From NCBI GenBank assembly GCA_038363925.1, contig JAQQWL010000011.1, forward strand, positions 6,820,001 through 6,884,000: a stretch of DNA of 64,000 nt, written 5' to 3'. The notes below the pieces were generated by a model, which saw only the letters and a list, made by a program, of their open reading frames with translations, did no database searches and had not been told where the DNA came from. The stretch comes from Apiospora phragmitis. Its lineage: Eukaryota > Ascomycota > Sordariomycetes > Amphisphaeriales > Apiosporaceae. This document shows positions 46,940 through 60,443 of this stretch, in pieces. The translations under genes and the position numbers were made by a program. Numbering within the stretch: position 1 is the stretch's first letter; every line of letters begins with the position of its first letter.

Positions 46940-48735
46940 TTACTCCGGACTCCTCAGGTTGTTGGCCTTTCTAAGGCACCGGTCTATCACACGACCCGCT
47001 GCGAGAAGCTCCTCGTCCTGGTAGAGCCGAACGACAACTTGGATAGCTGTCGGAGCGCCATCAACCAATTCGCTTTGGTCTTCACGGGTTTCGGTCTCGT
47101 CAGTATTCCGGCAGCTCGATGAGGATATTGGAGAAGCTTACATGGTCTAGGACTTGCCGATGGTGCTAGATCGTTCCGATCCATGTTCTTCATGGCTTGA
47201 CCCACGGGCAATATAACCGCCGGACACTGCCAGGGGGCGTTAGATAACTTGGCTTCTTACAAGGATCAAACCGATTACAGTTAGACATGAAGAAAACCAC
47301 AAACCTCAGTTAGACTCCACACAACAGTGTATGGCGGTGTGCCCCATGTGTCATGAGGTATCGCGGTGGTTTCGGCTCCAGGGCAGATCAGGAAGTCTAG
47401 TTTGTGTCGAACAAACACCGCATTCCAGGCAGCTTTGTACTGGAGACAGGCGAGATTGAATGCGAAGATCTCATCGATAGAGTAACCCCCTTTCTCGATC
47501 CTGCGGGTTATAAAGGGCATGTTGTCCACAAGGGACGGGACGATGGGCTCGCCTGACACGTCCAAGTGCCTCCTCCACTCGACAGTGTTGACAAACGAGA
47601 ACGAATCCAGTCCTAGATTCATGGCTACCTCCAGGGAGGGGAATCCATGGAGCGGGATGACCTCGTGTCCAGCTTGGGCGAGGACCTGGGCCGACGACTC
47701 CATAGTGCGGCACACCGGCGGGTGAACGGGGAATTTCGGGTCTTCCAAGATGAACCCGATACGGAGCTTCTCGGGGGTTGAGGTAGCGACCTCGGCACGC
47801 CAGGGGATCGCGAGCACAGTTGGGTCGCGGTCCCAGGGGTGCGATTCCAGTACGGCTTGCAGGAAGAACGCCATGTCGTCAAAGGAGCAGGCAAGGGGGC
47901 CCGCGACTGGTGGGAAGCCAGGGGATCCCATACGATGACAGAATGTCGAACCAAAGAAAGGCCCACGTCCACTTGAGGGCTTGAAGCCGTAGGTTCCACT
48001 GCACAGTGCCGAGATGCGTATGCTTCCGGCCATGTCTGTTCCCACGCCGAGTAGGGAGCCCCTGAGAGCTACCAGAGCTCCTTCGCCGCCGCTGCTTCCG
48101 CCTGCAGTCAGCTAAAGCTTGTGGGGGTTCAAAGTACGGCCAAAGACATTGTTGTGGTCGTCTGAGGACATCAAAGCCTGCGAAACGTTGGTCTTGCAGT
48201 GCAAGATGGCACCGAGATCCAAGAGTGTGGCCGCCGAGGTCCCATGCTCGCTAGGCACGGGATTACCCAAATACGACACAATACCCATGGTTGATTGAAC
48301 ACCTGCATAGTCGAAAGTATCCTTCATACTGATAGGGGCTCCGTGAAGGGGCCCCATGGGCTTTCCGTGCAGCTCCAGGTACTCATCCAGGAACTCTCCC
48401 CGTTTGATGGCATCGTCGAACATCGTCTCAGTCAGACAGTTGGTCAGTTGCTGCGCGATCGCGGCTCGCTTGCAGAATGCAGTGGCCACAGATTTTGCCT
48501 TGATGGTACCACGCTGCACGGCGATGGCCAAGGTGACGGCGTTGAAATCCTGGGTGATATGCAGCTCCTCCGCGTTGAGGATACCACACTTGGCAGGTAT
48601 TTCCATGACACCATGTGCGGAAGTCTCATCGCCCGCGAGATATTCGGAAGGGAGACGCCATCCCTTTGGTATCTTGTTAGCCTGTGCAGCTTGCTTCTCG
48701 GTTGCCAGTGTTTGCCAAGCTTGGTGGGAGCCCAT
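46940..48735 (-). pseudogene. Amidase-signature enzyme with an in-frame stop and C-terminal frame breaks
   Basis: Amidase-signature family (acetamidase type), which hydrolyses amides to acid and ammonia. Exon 1 is 48735-47305, then a 78-bp intron (GTTTGT...GGCAG), then exon 2 from 47226. Catalytic elements are kept: HGAPISMKDTFDYAG (Lys), LTAGGSSGGEGALVALRG (cis-Ser) and GTDMAGSIRISALCSGTYGF (Ser nucleophile). The stop codon TAG at 48112-48114 lies just before LTAGGSSGG, in frame with both sides; CAG to TAG would be one C-to-T change. In exon 2 the frame shifts near 47146-47158 and again near 47103, the second in ELPEY / DETETRED. The end DGAPTAIQVVVRLYQDEELL is well matched to the family. 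Three lesions of different kinds make real inactivation more likely than for neighbouring genes, but errors are not excluded. Confidence 0.65.
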
Positions 48736-49761
48736 TTCGACGACTTCTGCTTGTTATTCTTTCCTTTATTTCTCCAAGAGTGGCGATGAGGCTTGGAGTA
48801 TGTATAGGGTAATCTAAGAGCATAAGTTCAGGGGGTACGGGGACTAGTTCACTGTTATTTCTAAAATTGTAGGACATGGGGATCTCCGTCTTACGTGAGA
48901 TGATGTACTAACGTCGTGGTTCAGAACGGATACACTGATCAGCTGAGACAAACCGTCTCGATCGGGCAAAAGGCCGAGTATTCGAAGCATCAGAGTTTGC
49001 CAATGCCGTGGCAGCTTACGTTACACGCACAGAGACACACTGGTTGGTTCCTTTTGACTGCAGGCTTCGGGGCTTGTTGCTCGGGCTATGTCGCTCCGGG
49101 TTTCACTGATCGGGCAATACGTGTCGTATGTCTCTGAACTAATGTGTGTACAGTTTTACCTGCTAATGCTAGTGAATCCTTACATAAGGTAATGCTCAGT
49201 CTTCTATGTAGGTGCCACTTCGGCTCGACTTGAATAGGGGCGATGCGATTATATGGGGGGGGAGGGGGGGTTAACCAGCATCTTAGCAAGATCAAAAGCT
49301 CGAATACTATTCACTCGACTGTATGGTATATCCTTAACTTTACCTACTATTAATCTGAATTGCAGTTTAGTTAGATATGAGTGCCATTTTTCGGAACGTG
49401 GAAATCAAGTACGGTAGGTAGTAGAGGGATTGCTTACCCCCTTATACCTGTAATAGATGTGAGAGTAACTATGTTTAATAGAAATTCCCGACTAGAAAGT
49501 AACCGAGTATAATTCAGAGAGTACCTAAAATATCTATGCCCAACCCCGCAAATTGATGATCCGACATGATGTTGTGTTGATTCGGACTGACTCCTCCGAC
49601 ATTGGGGTCGTTCTCGGATTTTACTTGACCGTCCCAAACTATGTTCGTACTACTCTCAGATATGTTCCCCCATGACCGCAACACCAATTGAATTCACCGA
49701 GAGACACTATAATTAAAACAAACCCAAAGCGTCACGTTCTGGATGTCCAGTCAAAGGAACC
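48736..49761. other. AT-rich intergenic with a G-run
   Basis: About 1 kb without a gene. It contains two G tracts at 49255-49262 (8 G) and 49264-49270 (7 G), separated by one A. They may form a quadruplex and are also prone to miscalling. Confidence 0.5.
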
Positions 49762-50609
49762 ATGTCTAAAGAGCAAGCGACCTACTCCCACGGCCACCAC
49801 CAGTCCGTCGTCAGCAGCCACGCCCGGCGCACCGTCCATGACTCGGCCGCCTTCCTCGCCCCGCACATCCAGCCCACGCACCACATCCTCGACGTCGGCT
49901 GCGGCCCGGGCAGCATCACGGCGGACCTCGCGGCCCTGGTCCCCGAGGGCCGCGTCGTGGGCGTCGACGCCGTCGCGTCGGTGCTGGACCAGGCCCGGGC
50001 GTTCGCAGCCGACCGCAACCTAGAAAAAGTCGAGTTCGCCGTCGCCGACGCCAACGCGCTGCCTACGCCGACGCCACCTTCGACGTCGTCTACTGCCACC
50101 AGGTGCTGCAGCACGTGCGGGACCCCGTCGGCGTCCTGCGCGAGATGCGGCGCGTCGCCAAGCCCGGAGACGGCGGCGGCGGCGGCAGCTTCGTCGCCGC
50201 GCGCGAGGCCGACTACGGCGGCTTCGCCTGGTACCCGGCCGACGCCGGGCTGGACCGCTGGGGCGCGCTCTACCAAGCGCAGGCGGTGGCGAGCGGGTGC
50301 GAGCCCAACGCGGGGCGGTGCCTGCACGCGTGGGCGCGGCGGGCCGGCTTCGCGCCGGAGCACACGCAGACCACCGTCACGTCCTGGTGCTACACGGGCG
50401 CGCGGGCGAGACAGTGGGGCGAGATGTGGGCGGACCGCGCCGTGCACTCCGGCTTTGCGACGGTGGTCAAGGACAAGGGGTTGGGCACGGAAGAGGGCCT
50501 GCAAGCGGTTTCCAAGGCCTGGGCAGACTGGGCCATGAAGGAGGACCTGTTCTTCAATGTTCCGAGTACAGAGATACTGTATCGAGTTCCCCCTACTACA
50601 CCAACTTGA
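49762..50609 (+). CDS. SAM-dependent methyltransferase, UbiE/COQ5-like fold
   Basis: Class I methyltransferase of 282 aa after one correction. Motif I is HHILDVGCGPGSITADLAAL; motif II region GRVVGVDAVASVLDQARAFA; then EFAVADANALP, and post-motif VYCHQVLQHVRDPVGVLREM. At 50062-50063 the sequence has CC where CCC would keep the frame (LPYADATFDVVYCHQ), so the two halves lie in different frames; the fix gives 849 nt exactly. No signal peptide or membrane segment. The substrate is unknown: such genes can act on lipids, secondary metabolites or trans-aconitate-like acids. Strongly GC-biased codons in AT-rich surroundings. Confidence 0.83.
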
Positions 50610-51226
50610 GCAGTGCACTCTGAGTAAGGGGCAGGATATGGGATAGATGGGTACCTTCCGGCTGTGTGGTAGAACGTCTACCAGTCACTCGTTAAAGAGT
50701 TAGTGGCGTATTCTTACTTGGAGTCTCACAAAATGCCAGGGCATCGAAGCATCGATTATGTACGGTACGATCACTGGGAAAATAGGAACCAGATTTAGGC
50801 ACGATGGGGCTCAGCAGAGAGGTGCGATTCATGTGGGTACTTATATATACTCGCTCGAACACAATATGTACCACAGGATGGATATGCTCCATGCACTCGG
50901 TGCTCCTCGCTTGCTACAGCGCCGGGGAAAACAAAGAAAAGGATGATGACATTGGAAGAATATTGTTATACGCCAACCCGGGTATCAATAACACATATGA
51001 ATCCTCTTCCTAATGTCTGAGATAGAAAAGACGGAAAGGAAAAGCGACGTATGCCGTGTCAGACGCTTCGCGTCGTATGCCCTTCCCTTTAATCCCTACC
51101 CCTAATCCGTTTAAAACCCCCAAAACAATTGCTTTTCCCAAGATAATGCAAGCAGCAGAGGCTACCTGAAAAAATAACGGTGCAACAATAACACTGAATC
51201 ACCGACGCCAAAAAGGGGCATCACTT
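50610..51226. other. Intergenic between convergent genes
   Basis: No feature seen. Confidence 0.5.
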
Positions 51227-54200
51227 CTATTCCTCTCGATACATCGTCTCTCCTTGCTCGTCTTCTGAGTCAGATATCTCATCTCCTCGTGCTGCGCGTT
51301 GCGCGATCTGACGTTCATCGTAGATCTCCTTCCGTCTTTGTTCGGCGTATTGGAGGCAGTCGACGTAGGTTCTGAACTTGACTATTTCGCGGAGCAGATA
51401 ACTACTCTTCCGCTCCCAGTTGTTCATGGCTTTCGTCGCATTTGACCCCCTAGGTGTGAAGGCCAGTAGCATGGGCGAGCGCAGCTGATTGTGCTTTTGT
51501 AGCTCTTCTTCAATCCCGCGCACATAAGCCAGCAGTGTCTCAAATTGCTCAGGCTCTGTGCAATTAGAAGCACGCAAGCTTTGCGCAGGTGGCGTCCACT
51601 CGGCGATGTGGATACGGTCACCTGGAAGCTTCGTCCGGTTGCTGGAGCTCCCAAGATCAAAACTGGACCGCAAGCTATTTGTTTGACTACCTCTCCGACT
51701 ATGCACGGACTGGCGTCCTGCAGTTGCCGAACCGGGACGGGGCGGCAACGTATTCTCGTTGTTGATGGCGGAAACGAGAGCATTGTTGATACAGGCATCA
51801 CTCCAGCCATACTCAATGTTCGAAATACCGCCAACCAGCGGATGCGTGGATAGCCGAGCAGACCAGTAGTTCACAGTGAGTACAAACTCCTTGCAGATCT
51901 CCGGCGTCCCCACTTGGAAGAGATGGACGGCCCCGGTAGGCAGACTCAGAGCCCAGACATGCGGGCGCGTCCTCGAATATCCAGGAGCCGGGAGTGCCGA
52001 GGCAAGGGTTTGCCTGAGGGAGAAAGTGCCAAGATTAGTGGCATTTTCTTGCCAGTTCCCTCCTCCAACAACACCCCCTGGGGCTGGCTTGCGGTTGCCA
52101 CGTGCCTTCTGGCGCATGGACTTGGTAGAGAAGGAGAAGATGCTCATTTGACCCTTCTGGACGACCGCGAAGACTTCGCTCCAGTTCCGATCTTTGGCCT
52201 TCTTATCGACGCCGTCCAGATGGTGCTTATGTACCACCATACCCTTCCTTGGCCCACGGCGGACCTGTAAGCTCAAGGGATTCATCTTCTAACAGGGCAG
52301 CACTGTTAAGTTCGTCACTCATAATGGATTGAGAGCTCGTGGCAGGGCCATCCTCACGAATGATGGCATGCGCAAGGGCGTTGGCAAAACCAATCGACTG
52401 CTGATAATCGCCGTGAAGGAAAGAGGAGCCCAGTGAATCAACGGAAGGAGTAGTCTGCGTTCGACCAAGCGAATATCGGCTCCAAGTAGCAGAAGATACG
52501 GTAGGACTCCATAGGGAATTCCCATCGTCGAAACTGGTGCGGCTTGACGAGAACCCATTGGTCCCGAGTCGAGGGCGAGACCGACTCTTGGAGCTCCACC
52601 GGCCGTTGTTGGGCCGGTTGGGCCCATCCATTCGCCCTCTCGAGGAAGGACACTCGGAGGGCGCCTTGCTAAGAACGCTGGGAGTGCGCATCAGCATGTT
52701 CACCACCGAGAGGTTGCCGTTCTGTTGTGAGCTCTGCGCTGCCTCTGGCCCTCCGCCGAATAAGGGGAGCTTTTCATCGCGAATAGAATTATAGATATCC
52801 TTCAGGACAACCTCCATCAGATTTTCCCAAGCGCGCATTGAACCATGGAATGGCGTTTTTACCAACGGACCGCAGCCTTCGCTCTCCTCGTGGTCGCCTT
52901 GCCGCGACTCAGCCCTTGGGGGGATGAAAGATGATCTCCAATCCCTTTTCTGCTCAGGCTCAGCACGCATTTCGGATTCGGTAGGGCTCAGCAATGTATT
53001 TCTACCGGGCAGAATGCTCGGCCGATCAAATGCTTCGGGTGCCGAGTCCTCTACAGCTTGCTTGATGGTGGTCATGGTGTTCTTCACGAACTGAGAGCGC
53101 GTCATTTTCGATTCAATGTCGGCAAGGTGAAGATCGGTGTTCAGCAGCATGATAGAGTAACACATTGTGTGGATCACGTCTGCACCTATTGTCAGTAAGA
53201 GCTCGCGGCCATCATAATAGGGGTAAGCTTACCCATGGTCTTGAAGCCGTGGTTTGGATTGCAATCACACCAACGGTTGGAAAAACAAACCAGGATCCGG
53301 TCCACTTGTTGTGTCTCTGCTCGTAATATGAGTCGACCGCAAACCTCTCGCAATGCGGTGAGGACGCTCTTCTCGGCGAAATCATACAACTCCATATAGG
53401 CCCTGAGTGTTCGTTGTCTCACAGGGCCCTCTTCGCCCATCCAGGAAGCGGCCCGGTCTTTTGTAATAAAGTCCTCTCTGCCCTCGAAAATGCGCTGAGC
53501 TTTCAACCTGTCGTCCTCAGTCGGCTCTCCTACTGTTACTTCCGGCTCATCCAGTGGTGAACCGACGGGTTTGGCATTCGCTTCCGCGCCATCGATTTGC
53601 ACGCTCGGCAGACTGCCAGTCGACCGCTCGAGGCCACTTCTGCTCAGGGCCGACACTCTCCCGGAGCTCGGTTGGTCTTGAATCGGAAGGCCCAGGCTTT
53701 CCGGCCGTTCCTTCTTCTCCTCCTCAAACCCGCCAAGGTACGGAGACGCATTAGCAGACGAATTCTCTCTGTATGAACCATCCCCATCGGTCGGGGCAAG
53801 CTTGGGTATGCTTCGTGCAGCACCATCGTCTCTGTATGTATCCTCGGTAGGACTGGTAGACCTGCGAGGTCGGTTTCGCTTCGCTTTACCGGATCGTTTG
53901 GCCTTGTCACCTTCGGTGTCACTGCTGTCCTCGAAGAAGGTGGTATCGCGCGTAAGCTTGGGTCTTTGTGTCGGCATCGGAGGGCTTGCCACGGGTGTAC
54001 GGTTCGAGGGAGAAGTGACAGAATCACGGCTGCGAGTGACCAAGGCAGATTGGGACTTGACGGTCCGTATTGTCGCCTTTGGACTGGGGTCGTAATCCGG
54101 GGAGAATCCTCTACTCTTGCGTCTTCGGTCGTCCTCAGGGTCTTCGACATTGTAGTGTGGCGAGACTGAGTCACGCTTATTCCGAGGTGGTAGAAGGCCC

Positions 54201-56027
54201 AGAGGGGATGCAGAACCGCTCTCCTTCAGGTAGGGGCTCATGACTTGACGCAGGCTACTAACCGGGCTCGGGTCGGGCATGTAACCGGATGGGTCCATTT
54301 GTCTGGCCTTCTGGGCGGGATGCTCCGCGGACCTCGACATGTGGGCTGCAGGCGCCTGGGGCACGGGCGGAGGCGGCTCTGCAATAGATCTCTTACGTCT
54401 TCGGAAGAATGACGACTTCTTTTGTACGACATGCTGTCCCGTGAAGGAAGTGGCCTGTTGCGAATCACGGGATGGAGGAGCCGAATAGGCATTCTGTTGC
54501 TGCTGTGGCGGCTGCGTCTGTGGGCGAGAAGTGTTAGGTCGCGGCTGCGTTTCAACTGCCGCTGGCGAAACGTGGGGCGGGTTCGAGCTTGTCGAGGCCG
54601 AGTCAAAGGCACTTGCAATAGCCTTGGATGAGCCACCGAACATCCTTTTGAAAAACCCTGGTCGAGGCTGGTTGGGTTGTGTTGTGGTGTTCGCGCCTGC
54701 CAACCCAAGCTCCTTCTCTTTCGCCTTTTCGTAACCAACGTGGGGTGCCGGTGCCGAGTCCATGTCCTCGGTAGTAGGAAGTGGTGGTAGGGGTGGTAGT
54801 TCATAGTTGGATGAAGCAGCTCCTCGGCCCGCCGTGCCAGTCGTCCTGTTGGAGCGCATGCTCATCTTTCTATCCGACGCCGACACACTCTTGCGCTCTG
54901 GCTCATGTTCCTGCTGTTGGGGAAATGGGAGCGGCTGCGGGATGGCGGTCGGGGCGTTTGTTAAGGTTGGCCGACGCGGACCTCCATGCACAGTCGGCGT
55001 AGGCGCGGGCTCATAATAATCTTCTGCCCAGAGAGTGTTGGAGAACTCTAAATTACAAGCGCTGCTGCCGGCAACGTTGTTGGGGGCGGGGTGCAGCTGC
55101 ATAGGTTGGGGATAAGGGAGAGTGTTTTTGGCCCATGTCGAAGCTGGACGAGCGATTCCCAATGCCGTGTGCAATTCGCTGACTGCCCAGCACTTGTGCA
55201 TAGCTCCCATCGAAACTATTGGTGCTGCTGCCCCTGCTCGTCTTACCACCCCTCGAGTGAAGAACACGACCGCCCGCCATCTGGTTTCCCCTTTGTTGCG
55301 TTGGGGATTCGCGCATGCTATTGAGCCGTCCTACCCCTGGTTGGAAGCCCGAGCTACTATTGCTCCGGTGCCCGCGTGAGTAAGGGCTCGATATCCTACT
55401 GCCGGCATCGTCCGTGCCTTCGAAGTCGGAGCTGTAGGTGTAGTGGTGGCCGTGATTGTTATACGAGCTGTGCGTCCGATTCCGTTGGGGGATACTCGAG
55501 ATGGTTCTGGCCGGATTTCTCCCGCCCAGGGACATAGATCTATAGGTGCTAGGCTCGTCGAAGGGCGACTGTGGAGTGGCCGGCGTGTGGATCTGGCCGA
55601 GACTGAACTGGTCGAGAGATGCAAGCATGTTGGTCACGAGCGAGTCTCTAGTGATCTGTCGCGAGGGCAGGGACAGGTCGTGGGAGTCTCTGTAATTGGT
55701 CTTCCTCAGGCGGTCGCCCACAAAATCCGGCTCGTTTTCCTTGTTGGCCGTCATGTCCACGGGACTGCTGAATGTGTCGAGGAAAGATTCGTCGAAGTCT
55801 CGGTCGCGGCTCGAAGTTGTGCTGGATATGGATGGAGGCTGCTGCATCCTAAGCGCCCGGCCGGACACTGGTGGCTTGCCCTTGGGAGGCACAGGCGGTC
55901 TTCGCAGGGAAGGCGGCGTGGAAGGTCTCGTGTCGCGGATCTGTGGCGGAGATGATGACAAGGTATCGATATTCAGTTCAGGCCGGCGCCTGTGGGAGCG
56001 GCGGCTGCCCTCTGGTGAGGGATACAT
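51227..56027 (-). CDS. Sec7-domain Arf guanine-nucleotide exchange factor with PH domain
   Basis: Activator of Arf GTPases at Golgi or plasma membrane, similar to the fungal Syt1/Yel1 group. A long disordered Ser/Pro-rich N-terminal half (MYPSPEGSRRSHRRR) precedes the Sec7 domain, which spans IFEGREDFITKDRAASWMG and CDCNPNHGFKTMGADVIHTM to SIMLLNTDLHLADIESKMT. One 47-bp intron (53232-53186) splits that motif. The C-terminal PH domain holds KGMVVHKHHLDGVDKKAKDR and NWSEVFAVVQKGQMSIFSF; coiled-coil residues follow (YAEQRRKEIYDERQIAQRA). Two frame breaks: 55088-55091 (one G too many; both sides are low complexity) and near 52241 (one base extra between Sec7 and PH). Removing both gives 4,752 nt, 1,583 aa. 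Family certain; subfamily less so. Confidence 0.88.
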
Positions 56028-59000
56028 GGCTTAGCCCGACGATCTTGGGCTGGACGGGCAAACCGTGGAACGAATCGTAGCCGAGCTGCCAATAGCTCGA
56101 GAAATGGTAGCGAAGCACTAATGCCGAGAGACGGCGCCGCCGTACAAGCGAGCAAGTCCCTAATCCAATAGGAGAAAGCCTGGTTCGCTAATTTGCACAT
56201 ACATACATGTGTAATGTAATGTAATGTAATGTAATGTAATGCAATGTAGGGTATGTGCACGCAATTATGATTACTTTCCTTGGCACACACTGCCTTCACA
56301 CCATCAGTCAGTCGGGGTGTTCGTGGTCGAACGGCGCGTGCCTGGTTTGTCGCGCCCAGCCAGGAGTCGGGAAAGGGAAGAGTCTATCATTCACTACTTG
56401 GTGAACTTGGTTTTATTAATGGCGGAAATGGCAGCGGCAGAGAGTACGGATACTAGTACTACTAAAAAGAGCTGTCGGTCGCCGCGAATGCGCATGAAGC
56501 AGGCCTGTGTCCACTGTCCACAGAAATCTTGTCCACCACGAATGTAAGTAAGCTGCGGGTACCTGCCTAGAGAGAGAGTCTCAAATGGAGGTCGTACGGG
56601 GACTAAAGTCTGTAACGTCGGAGGCTTGCTCGAATTGGGCCAGTAAAAGCAGATTGTCCATATCAACTAAACTGGCATGCTAGGTTGCCCATGACAGGCA
56701 GTCAGGCAGTATTAGAAGAGAAAAAATGAGACATAGCAGTAGGCCTTGGGAGGTAGGTATGTACATGCATGTAGTATGCAATTCGAACCAATGCCTAAAC
56801 CGTTAGGAACGATAGGATAATGTCGTCTGCCGCCGTTGTGCGCTGTGCATACAGCCGTCGACAGAAGCAGGTTGTGTTGTACACGTCAAATCTGGACGCC
56901 ACGTATGGCCGGGGTTCGCTGCCCACTAAGATGAACCCTGGCCAGCAGCCAATACCCTTTTTTCTCACCTGCAGATGGACAACTGTCTCAGGGTCCGGGC
57001 GTGCTTCCCTCTAAAGTATCTTTGTCTTACTAAAAGTCAATCCACACCTCAGAATACTCCTGAAACACTGGGTATGTAAATGCAACACACACAAGAACGT
57101 AGCCAGCCAGAAGATGGTTGATAAGAGCATGTACCTCTCTCATCGTATTGGTGAGGCCAAACTATCTGTACAAATTCGTGGCAGTCCGGCTCACCGTCCC
57201 AAGCGTCCCCACTGATATTCGCGCCATCGTGGTCGGAGGCCCATCGGCTTGGGAAGTAGGCCGTCCGATCGTAATTGAGATCCCTACTTTTCGAGTAAGT
57301 TCTGCAGGTACAAGGGCGGGGGAGGCGGCAAATTATGTACATGCCTAGCCTAATTGGATTCCGTAGGATCGTCAAAAGCAATTCGTCCTGGTCGGAAAGA
57401 AAATTACCTATTAGCCTTGGGATGAATTGAACATACATACCCCTATGTCCCTGTCTAACCCACAGGACTGGAATAAAGGCAGTCATTGTTTCTACAGCCG
57501 CGAGACTGTTGAGATGGGCTCTACGTAGTTCTGTTGCACAAGGCCATCATTGCACTGCTCATTCTGTGCATGTAGGTAAATGTAGGTAGAACATCTTGGG
57601 CCAGAAGCCTTCCCCATCACATGCAGCCATTACCTGCAGTTGATAGGCCTGTCCCACTGACAGACGGTAAGACAGGCAGTCCTCCCCGGTATGTGTGTCT
57701 TTCTATTTGTTTTGTTCATGGCGTTTACTATGGGATAAGCGTTGTCACTATCGATATTAGGTACATACATGGCATCTCGAAATCCTAGGATTGTAACGGA
57801 CGCCCTATCATCTGAGATATGACGATACAGCATCAGCCTTGTAGGCCGTTACCCGTCACACATACTCTGTACTGTACCACCCTTATTAAATGGTTCAACG
57901 GCTGTTCACCCTAATAAGTGCATATGTAACTTGAGAGGTGAAATTGCTGGGATCTTCCTACACGAACGTACGTTGATAGGATAACATGACACGACAGGTC
58001 AGATGCATTAAAAATGGCAGCGTTGGGCCTGTATGAATGCGATAACAACCCTCTGCCTACGTACTGAATCCTGTAGCTGCTGCTTTCCTATAGCCACTAA
58101 TATTAAACCACCTATTTGAGAGCGCCCCCTCTCTCGCCGGGTCATCGTTCGACAACCTCCCATCACACGCACACACACTTGTAACCAATGCCTCGATGGG
58201 CCAACCTTTCGGATAATTTGATGCCACATGGACTTGCGGATCTCGACTGTAAGCTGCAGCAGCGCAGCAACTCATCACAATTTAGCCAGGCCCAGCCAGT
58301 CTACCTAAGTGAGCATGCAGGTGACACGTCAGAGCAGCCACGATTGAAGAACAAGCATCACTCGTGTGTGGTAATTAGCGATTATCCATCATGACTCGTG
58401 GCGCTCTTACGGCTTAAGCGACCTGGGGAGTGCGAAATAGTGCGCCATTGTTGCCTTTTGTCCATTCGCGACAGGAGGTTTTAACGTGTCGACCTCATGT
58501 CAGCGGCAGGCGAAGTTGTACATAGTAGCCGGAGCATGGACGTATGGACGTAGCAACAATCCGAAGTATTACAAGTCCCAGCTGTCAGCTTGTCAGACGA
58601 TCTGGTGTGCATCTGATCTATCTGTGAACTATCTAGAGGAGAAAAGATATCTGGGCAGTCTCAGGACAAGGGCTCTGTTCAACGTGGATGTCTTCCCATT
58701 GGATGCCCGTCTACACACAACTACACGTACATATCACAATCGGGCAGACGCTTTGAATCTCGATCTCGGACGACTACTTGGGATCTTTGTGAGATCGCCC
58801 ACACTTGCTTCACCGGCTAGCTTTCCTCCCGAAGCCTCCATTTCGTAAGAGGCTGGTTGTCTTGTCGGGCTTTGCCTCTGCGCTACCAGCCCGCGACAAA
58901 TGACACTGATGGTGTTTTAGTGTTTAGGCGTCGGCCACTTCTTCTGACTTACGGTAGGATCCACGGCGGGCAAATTGGGAAGCGGAGGGGCCTTGAAAAC

Positions 59001-60443
59001 CCGGGTACCACCCTACTACCACGTTCTCGAACAAACAATCGAACAAGACTCCAAGAGTCGCCTCCTTTTGCCACGGAGCTTTATTTGGGGAGTGATTCGC
59101 TGGTGTCGCAACTCCTCCACAGCGTAGTCGGAGCCGCTGGGCCTTCTGCTTCTGGGGGGCTTTGCAGATGCCAAGATGCTAACATTCCCCCCTGGAGCCA
59201 CGAACGTCCCCGCGCTTCTGTGATCTGTGGGGACAAGTTCGGGTTCGTGCCCATCGGCCAGTCAGTATGTATGTAGTCTGTCTGTTATTAGTCTGCTGCC
59301 AACCCCCCCTTTACTGTGCATGCCGCAAGACGCTCTCTATTCAAACTATTGGTTCACTGTTATGCAGCAGGAAGAATGCTGGTGTTGATTGATTGCGGAA
59401 TGGACGCCCAAGCAGCGTCTCCCACATCCAACCTTGCAATCCTCTCTCACTCGTATGAAGGTACTCTCCATATCCTGCACAGTTGGCAGCGCTTGGACAG
59501 CAGACACGAGCGGCACGCAGGACTACATGCATGTCTCGTTCAAGGCCCTCCAGGTTTGTTTGTGGATATATGAATGGTTGCTATTGTTGTATTTCAAGTA
59601 ACAACACATGGCTCATCCCACCAGTAGGATGGCCACAACCTCCCTGGGAGGCTAATCTAGATACATTCTATGCGCCTTGCCGGCCACCTTCCATGCTTCG
59701 TGCTGGTGCCACTTAAAACAGAGACAATGTCATTGATACTTATATGTTCTTCGCCTCCTTCCGTGTGTCTATTTACGTTGCTTTTTCCGCCCCCGGCTCA
59801 TTCGAGCCGTCCATTCCACATAGTGCGTTCTATTTCCATACATCACATGTGGCTAGTCCGAGTGCGTGAATCACCACCGTCTTATGTTTCTCATCCGGAG
59901 TTCCCTCAGTGCTGCGTAGTAAACGGGACTCGGCACCAGTCGGCTTTATCCTTATGTGTATGCCGCGTGCGCAGGTTTTCTTTTTCCCAATGTGTATCCG
60001 TCTACGACTCTACTATCCAGAATCCGGCAAGTGCAGCGTGGGGGTACATGTCTTGTTGACTTGTCTTCCGCTCAACTTTGTTGTAGATGTTGAGGAAACC
60101 CGAGCTCCTCGTGTTTGGAACTAGAACAACATACGTTGGTGCTGGGCCAATGTTGATCAGTACGGCTCAGGGTGCTTACAGACCGGGTTAACACCCAAGG
60201 AGGAAGGGACCATGAATTCTTAGAGAGTGAACCGACGTAGGTCATGACGCGTAGTTGGATCATGAGTAGACTGAATTGCGACTTGTATTCACAAGGCGAT
60301 TCATTAACAGTGTTGGGTATCTTAAACTGATCATACAACCTCGTAAGCCTCCCTAACAGTTATTCCCGAGCTTCTGTCCCCATTGTCACATCGCTCCGTC
60401 TCCGATCCTGTCTGCTGTGATAGATAACGAGTAAAGCCGCGGA
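56028..60443. other. Gene-poor region, 4.4 kb
   Basis: The longest empty stretch in the window. The frames at 58486-58848, 58857-59276 and 59670-60059 are open but lack motifs. Apart from the GTAAT microsatellite nothing was found. It may hold regulatory DNA, a non-coding transcript or worn repeats. Confidence 0.45.
56211..56240. repeat. Pentanucleotide microsatellite (GTAAT)x6
   Basis: Six perfect copies of gtaat, followed by a partly decayed copy (gcaat). Lies about 185 bp upstream of the Arf-GEF start, so length changes could affect its promoter or 5' leader. Confidence 0.9.

Noticed and set aside
58857..59276. 139-codon plus-strand frame in the 4.4-kb empty region
   Set aside because: No motif, not linked to other exons; kept only as part of the intergenic entry.
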